64,000 nt of DNA, taken from assembly GCA_022649665.1 (NCBI GenBank), contig JALCOL010000010.1, positions 25,484-89,483 of the forward strand, given 5' to 3'. This DNA is from Enterococcaceae bacterium. GTDB taxonomy: Bacteria; Bacillota; Bacilli; Lactobacillales; Enterococcaceae. Positions 35,714 through 43,485 of this stretch are shown here, piece by piece; within the stretch, counting starts at the first letter, position 1; every line of letters starts with the position of its first letter. A program made the position numbers and the translations under genes. The notes below the pieces were generated by a model. It saw only the letters and a list, made by a program, of their open reading frames with translations. It was not told where the DNA came from and did not search any database.

Positions 35714-36706
35714 TTAAAGTGCCTGTACTTTGACTGGTTTCCCCGACTCAAATGATTCTTTGGCAGCTTGCGCGATTTTTACAGCCATAATGCCGTCTTC
35801 GATCGTGCAGGCGATCGGCGCGTTTTCTAAAAGCGATTTTGCAAAGAAGTCTTGTTCCGTCGCATACGACTGCGCGTATCGCTCTAAGAAAAAGTAAACC
35901 GGCTTCTCGTGTGCGACATCTTTATTAGAAGAAAAAACAGTATTATGCTCCAAATGATTTGAATTTGCCAGCATCCCTTTTTCTCCAAAGACTTCCACCC
36001 GCTGATCATATCCGTAAACCGCTTGCCGGCTGTTATCGATGACTCCAAGCGCACCGGTAACAAATTTTAAATTGATGATTGCTGTGTCGATATCACCGTA
36101 CTTGCGAATCGTCGGATCGATCAGTGCCGCGCCGCTTACAAATACTTCTGCTACTTCGCCGAACATGAAGCGTGCCATATCAAAGTCATGGATCGACATA
36201 TCCATGAATAAACCGCCTGATTGTTTGACATATTCGATCGGCGGCCCTTCTGGATCCCGCGAAGTGATTTTTAATATTTGTTTCTCGCCGATTTTATCCA
36301 ATTGTTGATTGATTTGATAAAAATCATCATCAAATCGCCGGTTGAAGCCTAATTGAAATTTTACCCCTTGTTTTTTTACTTCATAATACGCTTTCATAAT
36401 TTCAGTCATTTCGAATCCGATCGGCTTTTCACAAAAAATATGTTTTTTTGCTTTCGCCGCCTTAATGATCATCGTTGGATGCAAAGACGTCGGCGTGCCG
36501 ATCAATACTGCTTCCACCGCCGGATCTTTTAAAACTTCCCGGTAATCATTGACATACTTGATCGCTGGAAATTTTTCCGCAAAATCAGCAGCCGGTTTGA
36601 TATCACAAACGTGTGTGACCTGATAATTTGGATGATTGATCAGACTTTTAAAATGAACTTGTCCGATTCTGCCGAAGCCGATAATCGCTACTTTGATTTT
36701 CCCCAC
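35714..36706 (-). CDS. Gfo/Idh/MocA oxidoreductase, probable inositol dehydrogenase (paralogue 4)
   Basis: 330 aa: AIIGFGRIGQVHFKSLINH, IFCEKPIGFEMTEI, FQLGFNRRFDDDFYQI, ILKITSRDPEGPPIEYVKQS, MDMSIHDFDMARFMFGE, IDNSRQAVYGYDQRVEVFGE: the IdhA-type subgroup. The start is GTG 36706, seven bases after GGGAGG; ATG 36721 overlaps that site. First gene of the leftward operon: paralogue 4, permease, paralogue 3, paralogue 2, iolG. Confidence 0.87.
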   Translation of the reverse strand: MGKIKVAIIGFGRIGQVHFKSLINHPNYQVTHVCDIKPAADFAEKFPAIKYVNDYREVLKDPAVEAVLIGTPTSLHPTMIIKAAKAKKHIFCEKPIGFEMTEIMKAYYEVKKQGVKFQLGFNRRFDDDFYQINQQLDKIGEKQILKITSRDPEGPPIEYVKQSGGLFMDMSIHDFDMARFMFGEVAEVFVSGAALIDPTIRKYGDIDTAIINLKFVTGALGVIDNSRQAVYGYDQRVEVFGEKGMLANSNHLEHNTVFSSNKDVAHEKPVYFFLERYAQSYATEQDFFAKSLLENAPIACTIEDGIMAVKIAQAAKESFESGKPVKVQAL

Positions 36707-36800
36707 TTTCTTTCCTCCCATATTGCTGTTTTTTTGATCAATCGGTATTCATCAATATTGAATGGACTGATTTTTATAACCTTTTGATCATTACATGAGT

Positions 36801-36829
36801 ATATTAAACATAATTATCCAATTTAACAA
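36801..36829 (-). promoter_or_regulatory. promoter of the dehydrogenase/permease operon
   Basis: Leftward TTGTTA (36824-36829), 17-bp spacer, TAATAT (36801-36806), about 95 bp upstream of GTG 36706. It lies in a 319-bp AT-rich divergent region shared with the gene at 37026; apart from the two promoters and a cre-like site I see nothing else in it. Confidence 0.6.
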
Positions 36830-36909
36830 TACTTTTTGATAATATTTCAAATTTTATTTGTATCTTAAAATGTTTTTGGCAATTTCTTGATAATATTTTG
36901 AAATATTAA

Positions 36910-36957
36910 TTGACTATTTAGACTGGTTATACTACTATTTTACTGAAAGCGCTGTCC
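36910..36957 (+). promoter_or_regulatory. promoter with cre-like site, paralogue 5
   Basis: TTGACT (36910-36915), 17-bp spacer, TACTAT (36933-36938), followed by TGAAAGCGCTGTCC (36944-36957), which fits the cre consensus except at two positions. Confidence 0.65.
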
Positions 36958-37025
36958 AATCTTGAAACGACGGAAGTGCCATTCAGCAAAAAACTTATCA
37001 ATCATTAAAACTAGGAGGCAGAATA

Positions 37026-38051
37026 GTGAGTAAATTAAAAATGGGAATCATCGGTTTAGGAAGAATGGGAATGGAGCACGCCAAACACCTCGCTTCGATG
37101 CCGGGGAAAGTCGATGCTCTATGTGCGTGCGCACTGGATGACGAGCAGCTAGCGATCGCACAGGAACTCGGTTTCAAAACAACGTATAAAGATTACAAAA
37201 AAATGCTGGATCAAGAAGACATTGAAGCGATCGTGGTCGCCTCCCCTACTGATCTGCATCCCGAAATGTGCGAATATATCTTAAAACATCCAAAAAAAAT
37301 CCATATTTTTTGCGAAAAGCCGCTGGATACCAATGTTGAAGATGAAACGGCAAGCTTGCAAGTCTATCACTTGGTAAAAGAAGCCGGCGTCAAATTTCAA
37401 ATCGGTTTCAATCGGCGAATGGACAAGCAGTATCGCAATGCTTATGAACAAATTCAGGCAGGGAACATCGGGACACCGCAAATCGTAAAAATCACTTCAC
37501 GAGATCCTTTCGTGATCCCGATCGATCTGATCAAACGAATCGGCGGCCTCCTGGTCGACTTCACGATGCATGACTTTGATATGGCGCGCTATATGATGGG
37601 GAGCAATATCAAAGAGATCTATGCCAAAGGCGGCATTTTGATCGAGCCCGAGCTTGCGACGGTCAATGATATCGATACGCTGGCGCTTGTTCTCGAATTT
37701 GAAAATGGAACATTCGGTTTGATCGACAACAGCCGGCAAGCGGTCTACGGCTATGATGTCCGGGTCGAAGTTTTCGGCTCAGAAGGAATGCTGAAGATCG
37801 AAAATGTAAATGATTCAACAGTCGAATATTACAATAAGACGAATGAGTCGCAGAAGAATCCATTGCCGATCTTCATGGATCGCTATGAAGGGGCCTATAT
37901 TTCTGAGATGGAGCGTTTCATCTCTTCAGTAGTCAATGACACTCCTGTCGTCTGCTCGATCGAAGATGTGATTTTGGCTCAGCGCGCCGCTGCTGCCGGA
38001 CTTGAGTCATTGCTCACCGGAAAACCGGTCACGATCGATAATCAATTATAA
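37026..38051 (+). CDS. Gfo/Idh/MocA oxidoreductase, probable inositol dehydrogenase (paralogue 5)
   Basis: 341 aa: GIIGLGRMGMEHAKHLASM, IFCEKPLDTNVEDET, FQIGFNRRMDKQYRNAYEQ, VKITSRDPFVIPIDLIKRIG, DFTMHDFDMARYMMGSN, IDNSRQAVYGYDVRVEVFGS. It shares long identical blocks with paralogue 2 (32242), so one is a recent duplicate of the other. GTG start behind AGGAGG. Monocistronic, on the opposite strand to the other four, with its own promoter and cre-like site. Confidence 0.87.
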   Translation: MSKLKMGIIGLGRMGMEHAKHLASMPGKVDALCACALDDEQLAIAQELGFKTTYKDYKKMLDQEDIEAIVVASPTDLHPEMCEYILKHPKKIHIFCEKPLDTNVEDETASLQVYHLVKEAGVKFQIGFNRRMDKQYRNAYEQIQAGNIGTPQIVKITSRDPFVIPIDLIKRIGGLLVDFTMHDFDMARYMMGSNIKEIYAKGGILIEPELATVNDIDTLALVLEFENGTFGLIDNSRQAVYGYDVRVEVFGSEGMLKIENVNDSTVEYYNKTNESQKNPLPIFMDRYEGAYISEMERFISSVVNDTPVVCSIEDVILAQRAAAAGLESLLTGKPVTIDNQL

Positions 38052-38078
38052 AAATCGGAAAACCGCTTATTTGGATAC

Positions 38079-38245
38079 AGAGGTTGTGACAAAAGTGCTC
38101 AACTTCAAAAAATAAGAAGAAAAATTCGAAAACAGTCATTCATATTTTTGAAATTTTTCGGATTATTTCTGAAGAAACTGCTTTTGGAACACCGTTTATT
38201 CGGTACAGGGGCCGTGACAATATATGTCGCGGCCCCTGTTTGGAG
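38079..38245. repeat. intergenic repeat with terminator hairpin, copy 2
   Basis: Matches copy 1 (10421) segment by segment: AGAGGTTGTGACAAAAGTGC, AAATAAGAAGAAAAATTCGAA, CTGCTTTTGGAACACCGTTT. It ends in hairpin CAGGGGCCGTGACA...TGTCGCGGCCCCTG. The stem sequence differs from copy 1 but pairing is kept. It terminates paralogue 5. Confidence 0.8.
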
Positions 38246-38254
38246 GATTCTATC

Positions 38255-38698
38255 ATGACTATTTTCTTTATGCTGCTTGTTTTCGTTGTTGGCGGACTTT
38301 TTCCGCTGCAGAGTGCAGTCAATTTTCAATTGCGGCAGGAAACAAATTCTCCTTTTCTTTCAGGAGCGATCAGCAATTTGATCGGCGCATTGCTGATGCT
38401 CGGGCTGGCATTTCTTCTGAGCAGACAATTCCCGCTAGCTCTTCCGAAAACAACTTCGCATAACTGGTGGATGTGGCTGGGCGGTGTTTTAAGCGCGCTG
38501 ATCGTCACTACCAGTATCGTAATGCCAGCCAAACTAGGTTATGCAGCTTATATCGCGATCTTTTTAGCAGGGCAGTTGATCATGGCGCTCTTGATCGATA
38601 ACTTTGGACTATTTGGGGCATCGATGATCCCGATCCAGCCGCGGCATATTTTTGGAATTGCTTTAATGATTTCGGGCATTCTAATGATCAAACGCTGA
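38255..38698 (+). CDS. YdcZ/DUF606 family DMT transporter
   Basis: 147-aa integral membrane protein with five predicted helices (IFFMLLVFVVGGLFPLQSAVN, GAISNLIGALLMLGLAFLLS, WWMWLGGVLSALIVTTSIVM, AAYIAIFLAGQLIMALLIDN, HIFGIALMISGILMI), the half-size drug/metabolite transporter form YdcZ. The start is ATG 38255, eight bases after GGAGG; a TTG at 38240 overlaps that site. Substrate unknown. It follows the hairpin repeat and is probably monocistronic. Confidence 0.85.
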   Translation: MTIFFMLLVFVVGGLFPLQSAVNFQLRQETNSPFLSGAISNLIGALLMLGLAFLLSRQFPLALPKTTSHNWWMWLGGVLSALIVTTSIVMPAKLGYAAYIAIFLAGQLIMALLIDNFGLFGASMIPIQPRHIFGIALMISGILMIKR

Positions 38699-38740
38699 AA
38701 TACTTCTCTTCTCAGAATGAATTGAAACTTCCAGACATTC

Positions 38741-38773
38741 AAAAAAGCATCCTTCCAGCAAGGATGCTTTTTC
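38741..38773. terminator. bidirectional terminator
   Basis: AAAGCATCCTT (38744-38754) pairs with AAGGATGCTTT (38760-38770), A-run left and T-run right, between converging genes. Confidence 0.9.
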
Positions 38774-38788
38774 ACTAAGAAATTTGCT

Positions 38789-39058
38789 TTATTCATTTAC
38801 CGTCATATTCAATTCCTGCTTATCAGTCAAGAAGCCATCGATTTTTGCGGCAAAGTCAAGAAAATGAGCAGTTTTCAGATGGGCAGCATGATGCGCCGCC
38901 AATTCCCATTGTTCGACCAGCAAATACTTCCCTTCCGTGAACAGATCTTTTCCTAAATCATATTGAATGCAGCCTTCTTCACTTTTCGCTAATTCGACCA
39001 TTCGTTTTAACAGTTGAATAAACTCTTGTTCATGCGCTTTTTTTGGATAAAACGTCAC
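38789..39058 (-). CDS. ABM-domain putative quinol monooxygenase (possible non-standard start)
   Basis: 89-aa ferredoxin-like ABM protein: FIQLLKRMVELAKSEEGCIQ, EGKYLLVEQWELAAHHAAHL and FLDFAAKIDGFL match the YgiN-like monooxygenase/heme-degrading superfamily; activity cannot be assigned. The GTG at 39058 is 21 bases from the only ribosome-binding site (AAAGGAG, about 39080-39086). Six bases from that site stands ATA at 39073 in the same frame, giving five more residues (I-Q-I-I-N-V) that fit the usual first beta strand. The true start may therefore be ATA. The tautomerase gene is 19 bp upstream, same strand. Confidence 0.8.
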   Translation of the reverse strand: MTFYPKKAHEQEFIQLLKRMVELAKSEEGCIQYDLGKDLFTEGKYLLVEQWELAAHHAAHLKTAHFLDFAAKIDGFLTDKQELNMTVNE

Positions 39059-39091
39059 ATTGATGATTTGTATTTTTTTCTCCTTTCAGCA

Positions 39092-39481
39092 TTAAAGTTC
39101 ACCAGTCAGAAATTGCGCTTCTCCCATCCCAAAAGACCAATCAGCATCTCCGTTTTCAATGATCGAAACCATTAAATCTTCCGGCCGAATCTGGAGCGCC
39201 TGCTTCAAATTTGCGGCGAGCAGCTGATAAAAATGCTGCTTGCGCTCTGTGCTGCGCTTGCGGCTGAAAATCGTCAATACGATCACTTCTTCAGAACGCA
39301 CTAGGCCCAGTCCGGTATCTTGAATCATCATTTCATTTTTTGGATGCTTCCGGACCACTTGGTAGCGATCCCTCTCAGGAACGAGAAATGATTCGACTAC
39401 CGTTTGATGGATCGTATTCAGCAAGCAGGTCAATTTTTCTTCTGGAAACGATTCGTAAAGATCAACGTTGATTAGCGGCAT
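39092..39481 (-). CDS. tautomerase family protein
   Basis: 129-aa member of the 4-oxalocrotonate tautomerase superfamily (longer Tautomerase_2 type): the catalytic Pro directly follows the initiator Met (MPLINVDLYESFPEEK), then LLNTIHQTVVESFLVPERDRYQ and VLTIFSRKRSTERKQHFYQLL. The start is ATG 39481 with GAGGGGA upstream; the longer ORF from 39520 would bury the catalytic Pro. Pairs with the ABM protein in a short operon. Confidence 0.88.
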   Translation of the reverse strand: MPLINVDLYESFPEEKLTCLLNTIHQTVVESFLVPERDRYQVVRKHPKNEMMIQDTGLGLVRSEEVIVLTIFSRKRSTERKQHFYQLLAANLKQALQIRPEDLMVSIIENGDADWSFGMGEAQFLTGEL

Positions 39482-39622
39482 GGCTCCCCTCTTTTCTTTC
39501 TTGATGATTTCATTATACATTCCCCAACTAGAAAATCAACCGAAATATCCATAATATACTATTACATTTTGGGGTAAATACGAATTTTATTGGTATTTAT
39601 TGAGTTATTTAGTGAATAGTTG

Positions 39623-39720
39623 TTGACTGTTTGCAGTAGATGTCTTATTATCAAAACAGATGAACAAGATGGTCCCGCCGCTTTTTCTTGTCTTTTTATC
39701 AGCAAATGAAATCGCTAACA
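39623..39720 (+). promoter_or_regulatory. iolD promoter with perfect cre site
   Basis: TTGACT (39623-39628), 17-bp spacer, TATTAT (39646-39651). TGAAATCGCTAACA at 39707-39720 agrees with the CcpA cre consensus TGWAANCGNTNWCA at all 14 positions and lies in the transcribed leader. Confidence 0.82.
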
Positions 39721-39766
39721 AATTAGATTTTTCACCATTAAAAATTGCGAGAAATGGAGAGAGAAT

Positions 39767-41683
39767 ATGGAAAACACGATCCGCTTAACTACTGCTCAAG
39801 CCCTGATCAAATTTTTAAATCAGCAATATATTTACTTTGACGAATGCGAGATACCTTTTGTTGAAGGGATTTTTCACATATTAGGTCATGGGAATGTTTT
39901 GGGTATCGGCGAAGCATTGGAAGAAGATCCTGGACATTTAAAGATCTTTCAAGGAAAAAATGAGCAGGGAATGGCGCATTCCGCTATTGCGTTTGCAAAA
40001 CAGAAAAAGCGGCAGCAGATCTATGCAGTGACCGCTTCTTCCGGTCCTGGGTCAGCAAATATGGTCACTGCCGCCGCGACAGCTTTCGCAAATAACATTC
40101 CGGTCCTGTTCCTGCCGGCCGATATTTTCGCTTCCCGGCAACCTGATCCGGTCCTCCAGCAAATGGAGCATGAAAACAGTCTGGCTGCGACAACAAACGA
40201 TGCCTTTAAAGCCGTTTCTAAATATTGGGACCGCATCCAGCGGCCCGAACAGTTGATGAGTGCTCTGCTCCGCGCCTTCGAGGTGATGACAAATCCGGCA
40301 ACTTGCGGTCCAGTTACGATCTCGCTGTGCCAAGATGTCGAAGGCGAAGCGTATGATTATCCGGTGGATTTCTTTAAAAAACGGCTCCACTACATCGATC
40401 GCCAGCTGCCCAATCCGCGTGAGTTAGCAGCAGCCGTTCAAAAAATCAAAGAAAGCCGTTATCCGGTGATCATTATGGGGGGCGGTGCTTTATATTCGGA
40501 CGCTGGCGAAGAGCTGTGTGCATTGTCCAATCAATGCAATATCCCGCTGGTAGGGACGCACGCCGGAAAATCGACCGTCTCAAGCGAATTTAAAAATAAT
40601 CTCGGCGGCATGGGGATCCTCGGAACTTCGGCTGCGAACAAAATCGTTCAGCAGGCAGATCTAGTAATCGGGATCGGGACACGGTACACTGATTTCACGA
40701 CCGCTTCCAAAACGATCTTTGATTTTGAAAAAGCCCGATTTTTGAACATCAACCTCAATCGCATGCAGGCGTATAAATTTGATGCGCTGCAAGTCCTAGC
40801 CGATGCTAAAGCGACGCTCTCCGCACTGCTGCCTGAATTAACAGATTATCAAAGCGCTTTTGGAGATCAAATCAGCGAACGAAAAAGGGAGTGGAATATT
40901 GAAAGAGATCGTTTGACGACAACGAAATTCTCACCAGAAAACTTCACACCGGAAATCGCTGAACACTTTTCACAAGAAACATTAAATGAATATGCTGACG
41001 TTTTGGATACCAAATTGACTCAAACCGCAGTTTTTCTTAAAATCAACGAGCTTGTCGGGGACGAAGCGATCCCAGTGGGCTCTGCCGGTTCGCTTCCAGG
41101 CGACATGCATCGGCTGTGGAATTCGCGCCTCCCGAATACTTTTCATTTGGAATACGGCTACTCCACAATGGGTTATGAAGTCGCCGGAGCACTGGGTGTC
41201 AAGCTGGCAGATCCCGCAAAAGAAGTCTATGCCCTTTTAGGCGATGGCAGCTTTTTAATGCTTCATACAGAACTCGTCACGGCACTGCAATATCACCAAA
41301 AAATCAACATCGTCTTGTTCGACAATTCAGGCTACGGCTGCATCAATAATTTACAAATGGAAAACGGCAGTGAAAGCTTGGGAACTGAATTGCGGACCGA
41401 CGAGAATGCGATCATGCGCATCGACTATGCAAAAATCGCGGAAGGCTATGGAGCAAAATCGTATGCGATCCATACGATGGATGAGCTCGCTGCCGCATTT
41501 GAAGATGCAAAAAAACAAACCACCGCAGTCCTTTTTGATATCAAAGTCCTTCCGAAAACGATGTCGCACGATTACGACGGCAGCTGGTGGAATACTGGTA
41601 TCTCCGAAATCTCAAATAAAAAAGCCATTCAGTCTGCCTATGCCGACCGAATGGAAATGTTGAAAAAAGCCCGAAAATATTAA
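39767..41683 (+). CDS. iolD: 3D-(3,5/4)-trihydroxycyclohexane-1,2-dione hydrolase IolD
   Basis: 638-aa thiamine-diphosphate enzyme that opens the cyclohexanedione ring to 5-deoxyglucuronate, between IolE and IolB. N-terminal Pyr domain with catalytic Glu region (IFQGKNEQGMAHSAIAFAKQ), central domain (VIIMGGGALYSDAGEELC, LVGTHAGKSTVS), C-terminal TPP domain GYSTMGYEVAGALGVKLA and GDGSFLMLHTELVTAL...NIVLFDNSGYGC. Full length for IolD. Separated from iolA-B-C-E by about 9.6 kb and on the opposite strand, with its own promoter and cre site. Confidence 0.95.
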   Translation: MENTIRLTTAQALIKFLNQQYIYFDECEIPFVEGIFHILGHGNVLGIGEALEEDPGHLKIFQGKNEQGMAHSAIAFAKQKKRQQIYAVTASSGPGSANMVTAAATAFANNIPVLFLPADIFASRQPDPVLQQMEHENSLAATTNDAFKAVSKYWDRIQRPEQLMSALLRAFEVMTNPATCGPVTISLCQDVEGEAYDYPVDFFKKRLHYIDRQLPNPRELAAAVQKIKESRYPVIIMGGGALYSDAGEELCALSNQCNIPLVGTHAGKSTVSSEFKNNLGGMGILGTSAANKIVQQADLVIGIGTRYTDFTTASKTIFDFEKARFLNINLNRMQAYKFDALQVLADAKATLSALLPELTDYQSAFGDQISERKREWNIERDRLTTTKFSPENFTPEIAEHFSQETLNEYADVLDTKLTQTAVFLKINELVGDEAIPVGSAGSLPGDMHRLWNSRLPNTFHLEYGYSTMGYEVAGALGVKLADPAKEVYALLGDGSFLMLHTELVTALQYHQKINIVLFDNSGYGCINNLQMENGSESLGTELRTDENAIMRIDYAKIAEGYGAKSYAIHTMDELAAAFEDAKKQTTAVLFDIKVLPKTMSHDYDGSWWNTGISEISNKKAIQSAYADRMEMLKKARKY

Positions 41684-41689
41684 TAATAT

Positions 41690-41770
41690 GCATGCTTCTG
41701 CGGCGGCTTTCAGAACGCCGATCATTTGGATATTGAGCCTGTGACATCCGTGATGTCACAGGGCTTTTTT
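41690..41770 (+). terminator. degenerate repeat copy with iolD terminator
   Basis: CGGCTTTCAGAACGCCGATC then hairpin CCTGTGACATCCGTGATGTCACAGG and a T-run (to about 41770). Same layout as the end of the repeats at 10421, 21664 and 38079, but more diverged. Confidence 0.8.
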
Positions 41771-41920
41771 TGTATGAATTTCTAAGCTAGCTTTTGCGCT
41801 GAACATGCGTTTTCAATTACAATTAGTGTCAGAAGGCCTGTTTTCTTCGAAAGCGGCTGAATATTAACCGATATTACAGACCTGTTGCAAATACGGCAAA
41901 CAAAATAAGGAGCAAATAAA

Positions 41921-42307
41921 ATGAAAGCGCTATCCATCCACCCTGAATATGCTTTTGAAATTCTGACCGGTGAAAAGACAACCGAATACCGCACTTGGAA
42001 AACTAAATATCGCGGAAATCTTTTGATTTGTGCAACTGCCCGCAAAACAGCAGGATTTATCAGCGGACACGCTGTCTGTGTGGTGCGTATCGCTGATATT
42101 CAGCAACTGGTGGATGAAATGTACGCTTGGCAGCTGACTGATTTGCGATTGATCAAGCCTTTCCCCGTAAAAGGCAAATTAAGTCTATACAATGTTGACG
42201 ATGCATTGATCGAATATCCATGCCCCAAAGATCTCACTAAAAATCATGGCATGAAGAGTGTGACAAAACCATTTTGGGAAAAATACTATGAGCCCCTCTT
42301 GGATTGA
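41921..42307 (+). CDS. ASCH domain protein
   Basis: 128-aa ASCH-fold (PUA-like beta barrel) protein: MKALSIHPEYAFEILTGEKT with TEYRTWKTKYRGNLLICA, the usual ASCH opening in which the enzyme-like Lys/Glu/Arg residues bind a modified base or RNA. VGHAVC-type strand is present as SGHAVCVVRIADI. Biochemical role unknown in this lineage. AAGGAG precedes ATG 41921. Confidence 0.85.
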   Translation: MKALSIHPEYAFEILTGEKTTEYRTWKTKYRGNLLICATARKTAGFISGHAVCVVRIADIQQLVDEMYAWQLTDLRLIKPFPVKGKLSLYNVDDALIEYPCPKDLTKNHGMKSVTKPFWEKYYEPLLD

Positions 42308-42344
42308 ACACTAATTATCATCAGCTTTCACAAACCGAAATTTA

Positions 42345-42788
42345 TCAATCTAATTTCATATATAACAGCGGATAAGGATTGCCTTGTTCGTCTTGCTCGG
42401 TTCTTTTATATATTTCAAATCCCATATGTTCATAAAAACCTTTAGCTGGACGATTTTGCTCATTCACGGCTACATCATTGATCGAATATTTTTCTATTCC
42501 GTATTTTAGCATTTCTTTTCCCAATCCTTTTCCAGTCTCTTCAGGAGAAATAAACAGCATTTCAAGATGTTGCTCTGCGATCCCCATAAATCCTGCAGGG
42601 AGTTGATTTTCGTTCTCTAAAACAATTAAATGAGGTATTTCTTTTAACGCTTGCGGCACATACTTTTTAATATCTTCCACTTCGCTCTTTGATAGAAAGA
42701 GATGTGTTGCCTTTACAGATCTCTCCCACACTGCCAGCAGCTGTTCTATTAATGCTGTATTTCTGTCCTTTACTTCGATTATTTTCAT
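42345..42788 (-). CDS. GNAT family N-acetyltransferase
   Basis: 147-aa GNAT protein: the acetyl-CoA loop lies in EMLFISPEETGKGLGKEMLK (Q/RxxGxG/A form), followed by INDVAVNEQNRPAKGFYEHMGFEIYKR. Substrate not evident. Own ATG behind GGAGG. Last host gene before the prophage end region. Confidence 0.88.
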   Translation of the reverse strand: MKIIEVKDRNTALIEQLLAVWERSVKATHLFLSKSEVEDIKKYVPQALKEIPHLIVLENENQLPAGFMGIAEQHLEMLFISPEETGKGLGKEMLKYGIEKYSINDVAVNEQNRPAKGFYEHMGFEIYKRTEQDEQGNPYPLLYMKLD

Positions 42789-43448
42789 TTTTTGACCTCC
42801 ATCATTTTAGCTCATAAAAGCATTATACTATCTCAAGATCCCGTGTACTAGAGCCCTCTCTTGGACATTGTTTGATCCGATTTGCAGTGACTTCTCACAG
42901 ATAATTTTTTAACCGGCAGAAGCTGCGTAATCATTTATGGATTACGTGCTGGCAATTAATATCGAAGAGTCAATAGTACTAACTCATTGATAATGCCCCT
43001 TTTCTTCTTAGAACACAAAAATAAACCGCCGCAGCCCTTGAGCCGCAGCGGTTATTCCTGTTGATTAATACAATTCCATATATTGATGGACAAAGCTTTT
43101 AATAACCAGATATGAGGATAAAACGCTGATAAATAGGCATAATCTACAAATAATACTTTTAAAAAAAGTATTCATAATCTTAGAAAGTATTACTACTTTT
43201 GCGCCCAATTTGCGCCCATTAATTGTCACTTTTCAGTTTCTAATATCCTGTTAAAAAAGTATATAAAAAAATCGTCCCTATCACTTTAGGAATTCTTATG
43301 TCGGCAAAAACGCAAAAACATTACAAGAATTACTAAAAGATAGAGACGACGACTAGAACGAAGGGGAGAGCAATCTCCCCCTCCACCTAGTTCTATTCTA
43401 ACACGACTTTTATGATTTGTATTTGATTGATCCAAATCTCTTCAAAAC
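42789..43448. other. non-coding prophage/host junction region with probable attachment site
   Basis: 660 bp without a convincing gene. It holds a GC-rich hairpin with AACCGC/GCGGTT arms (43024-43053), a palindrome AATACTTTTAAAAAAAGTATT (43152-43172), the direct repeat GCGCCCAATTTGCGCCCA (43201-43218), and a hairpin around GGGGAGAGCAATCTCCCC (near 43361-43378). Read on the minus strand, the direct repeat spells M-G-A-N-W-A-Q-K-stop, the kind of C-terminus seen on phage tyrosine integrases. I take the boundary of the prophage to be here; the exact att core cannot be fixed without the other end. Confidence 0.5.
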
Positions 43449-43481
43449 CAAAAAAACCCCGCTCAACTAAGAGCGAGGGTT
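43449..43481 (-). terminator. terminator of the late phage operon
   Basis: On the minus strand AACCCTCGCTC (43471-43481) pairs, with one unpaired base, with GAGCGGGGTT (43455-43464), followed by a run of T. It lies just after the endolysin stop. Confidence 0.8.
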
Positions 43482-43485
43482 ATTT

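Noticed and set aside
43286..43354. Short + strand frame ending NAKTLQELLKDRDDD, reminiscent of an integrase or an Fst-like toxin
   Set aside because: No start codon with a ribosome-binding site, no hydrophobic helix and too short to assign; likely chance.
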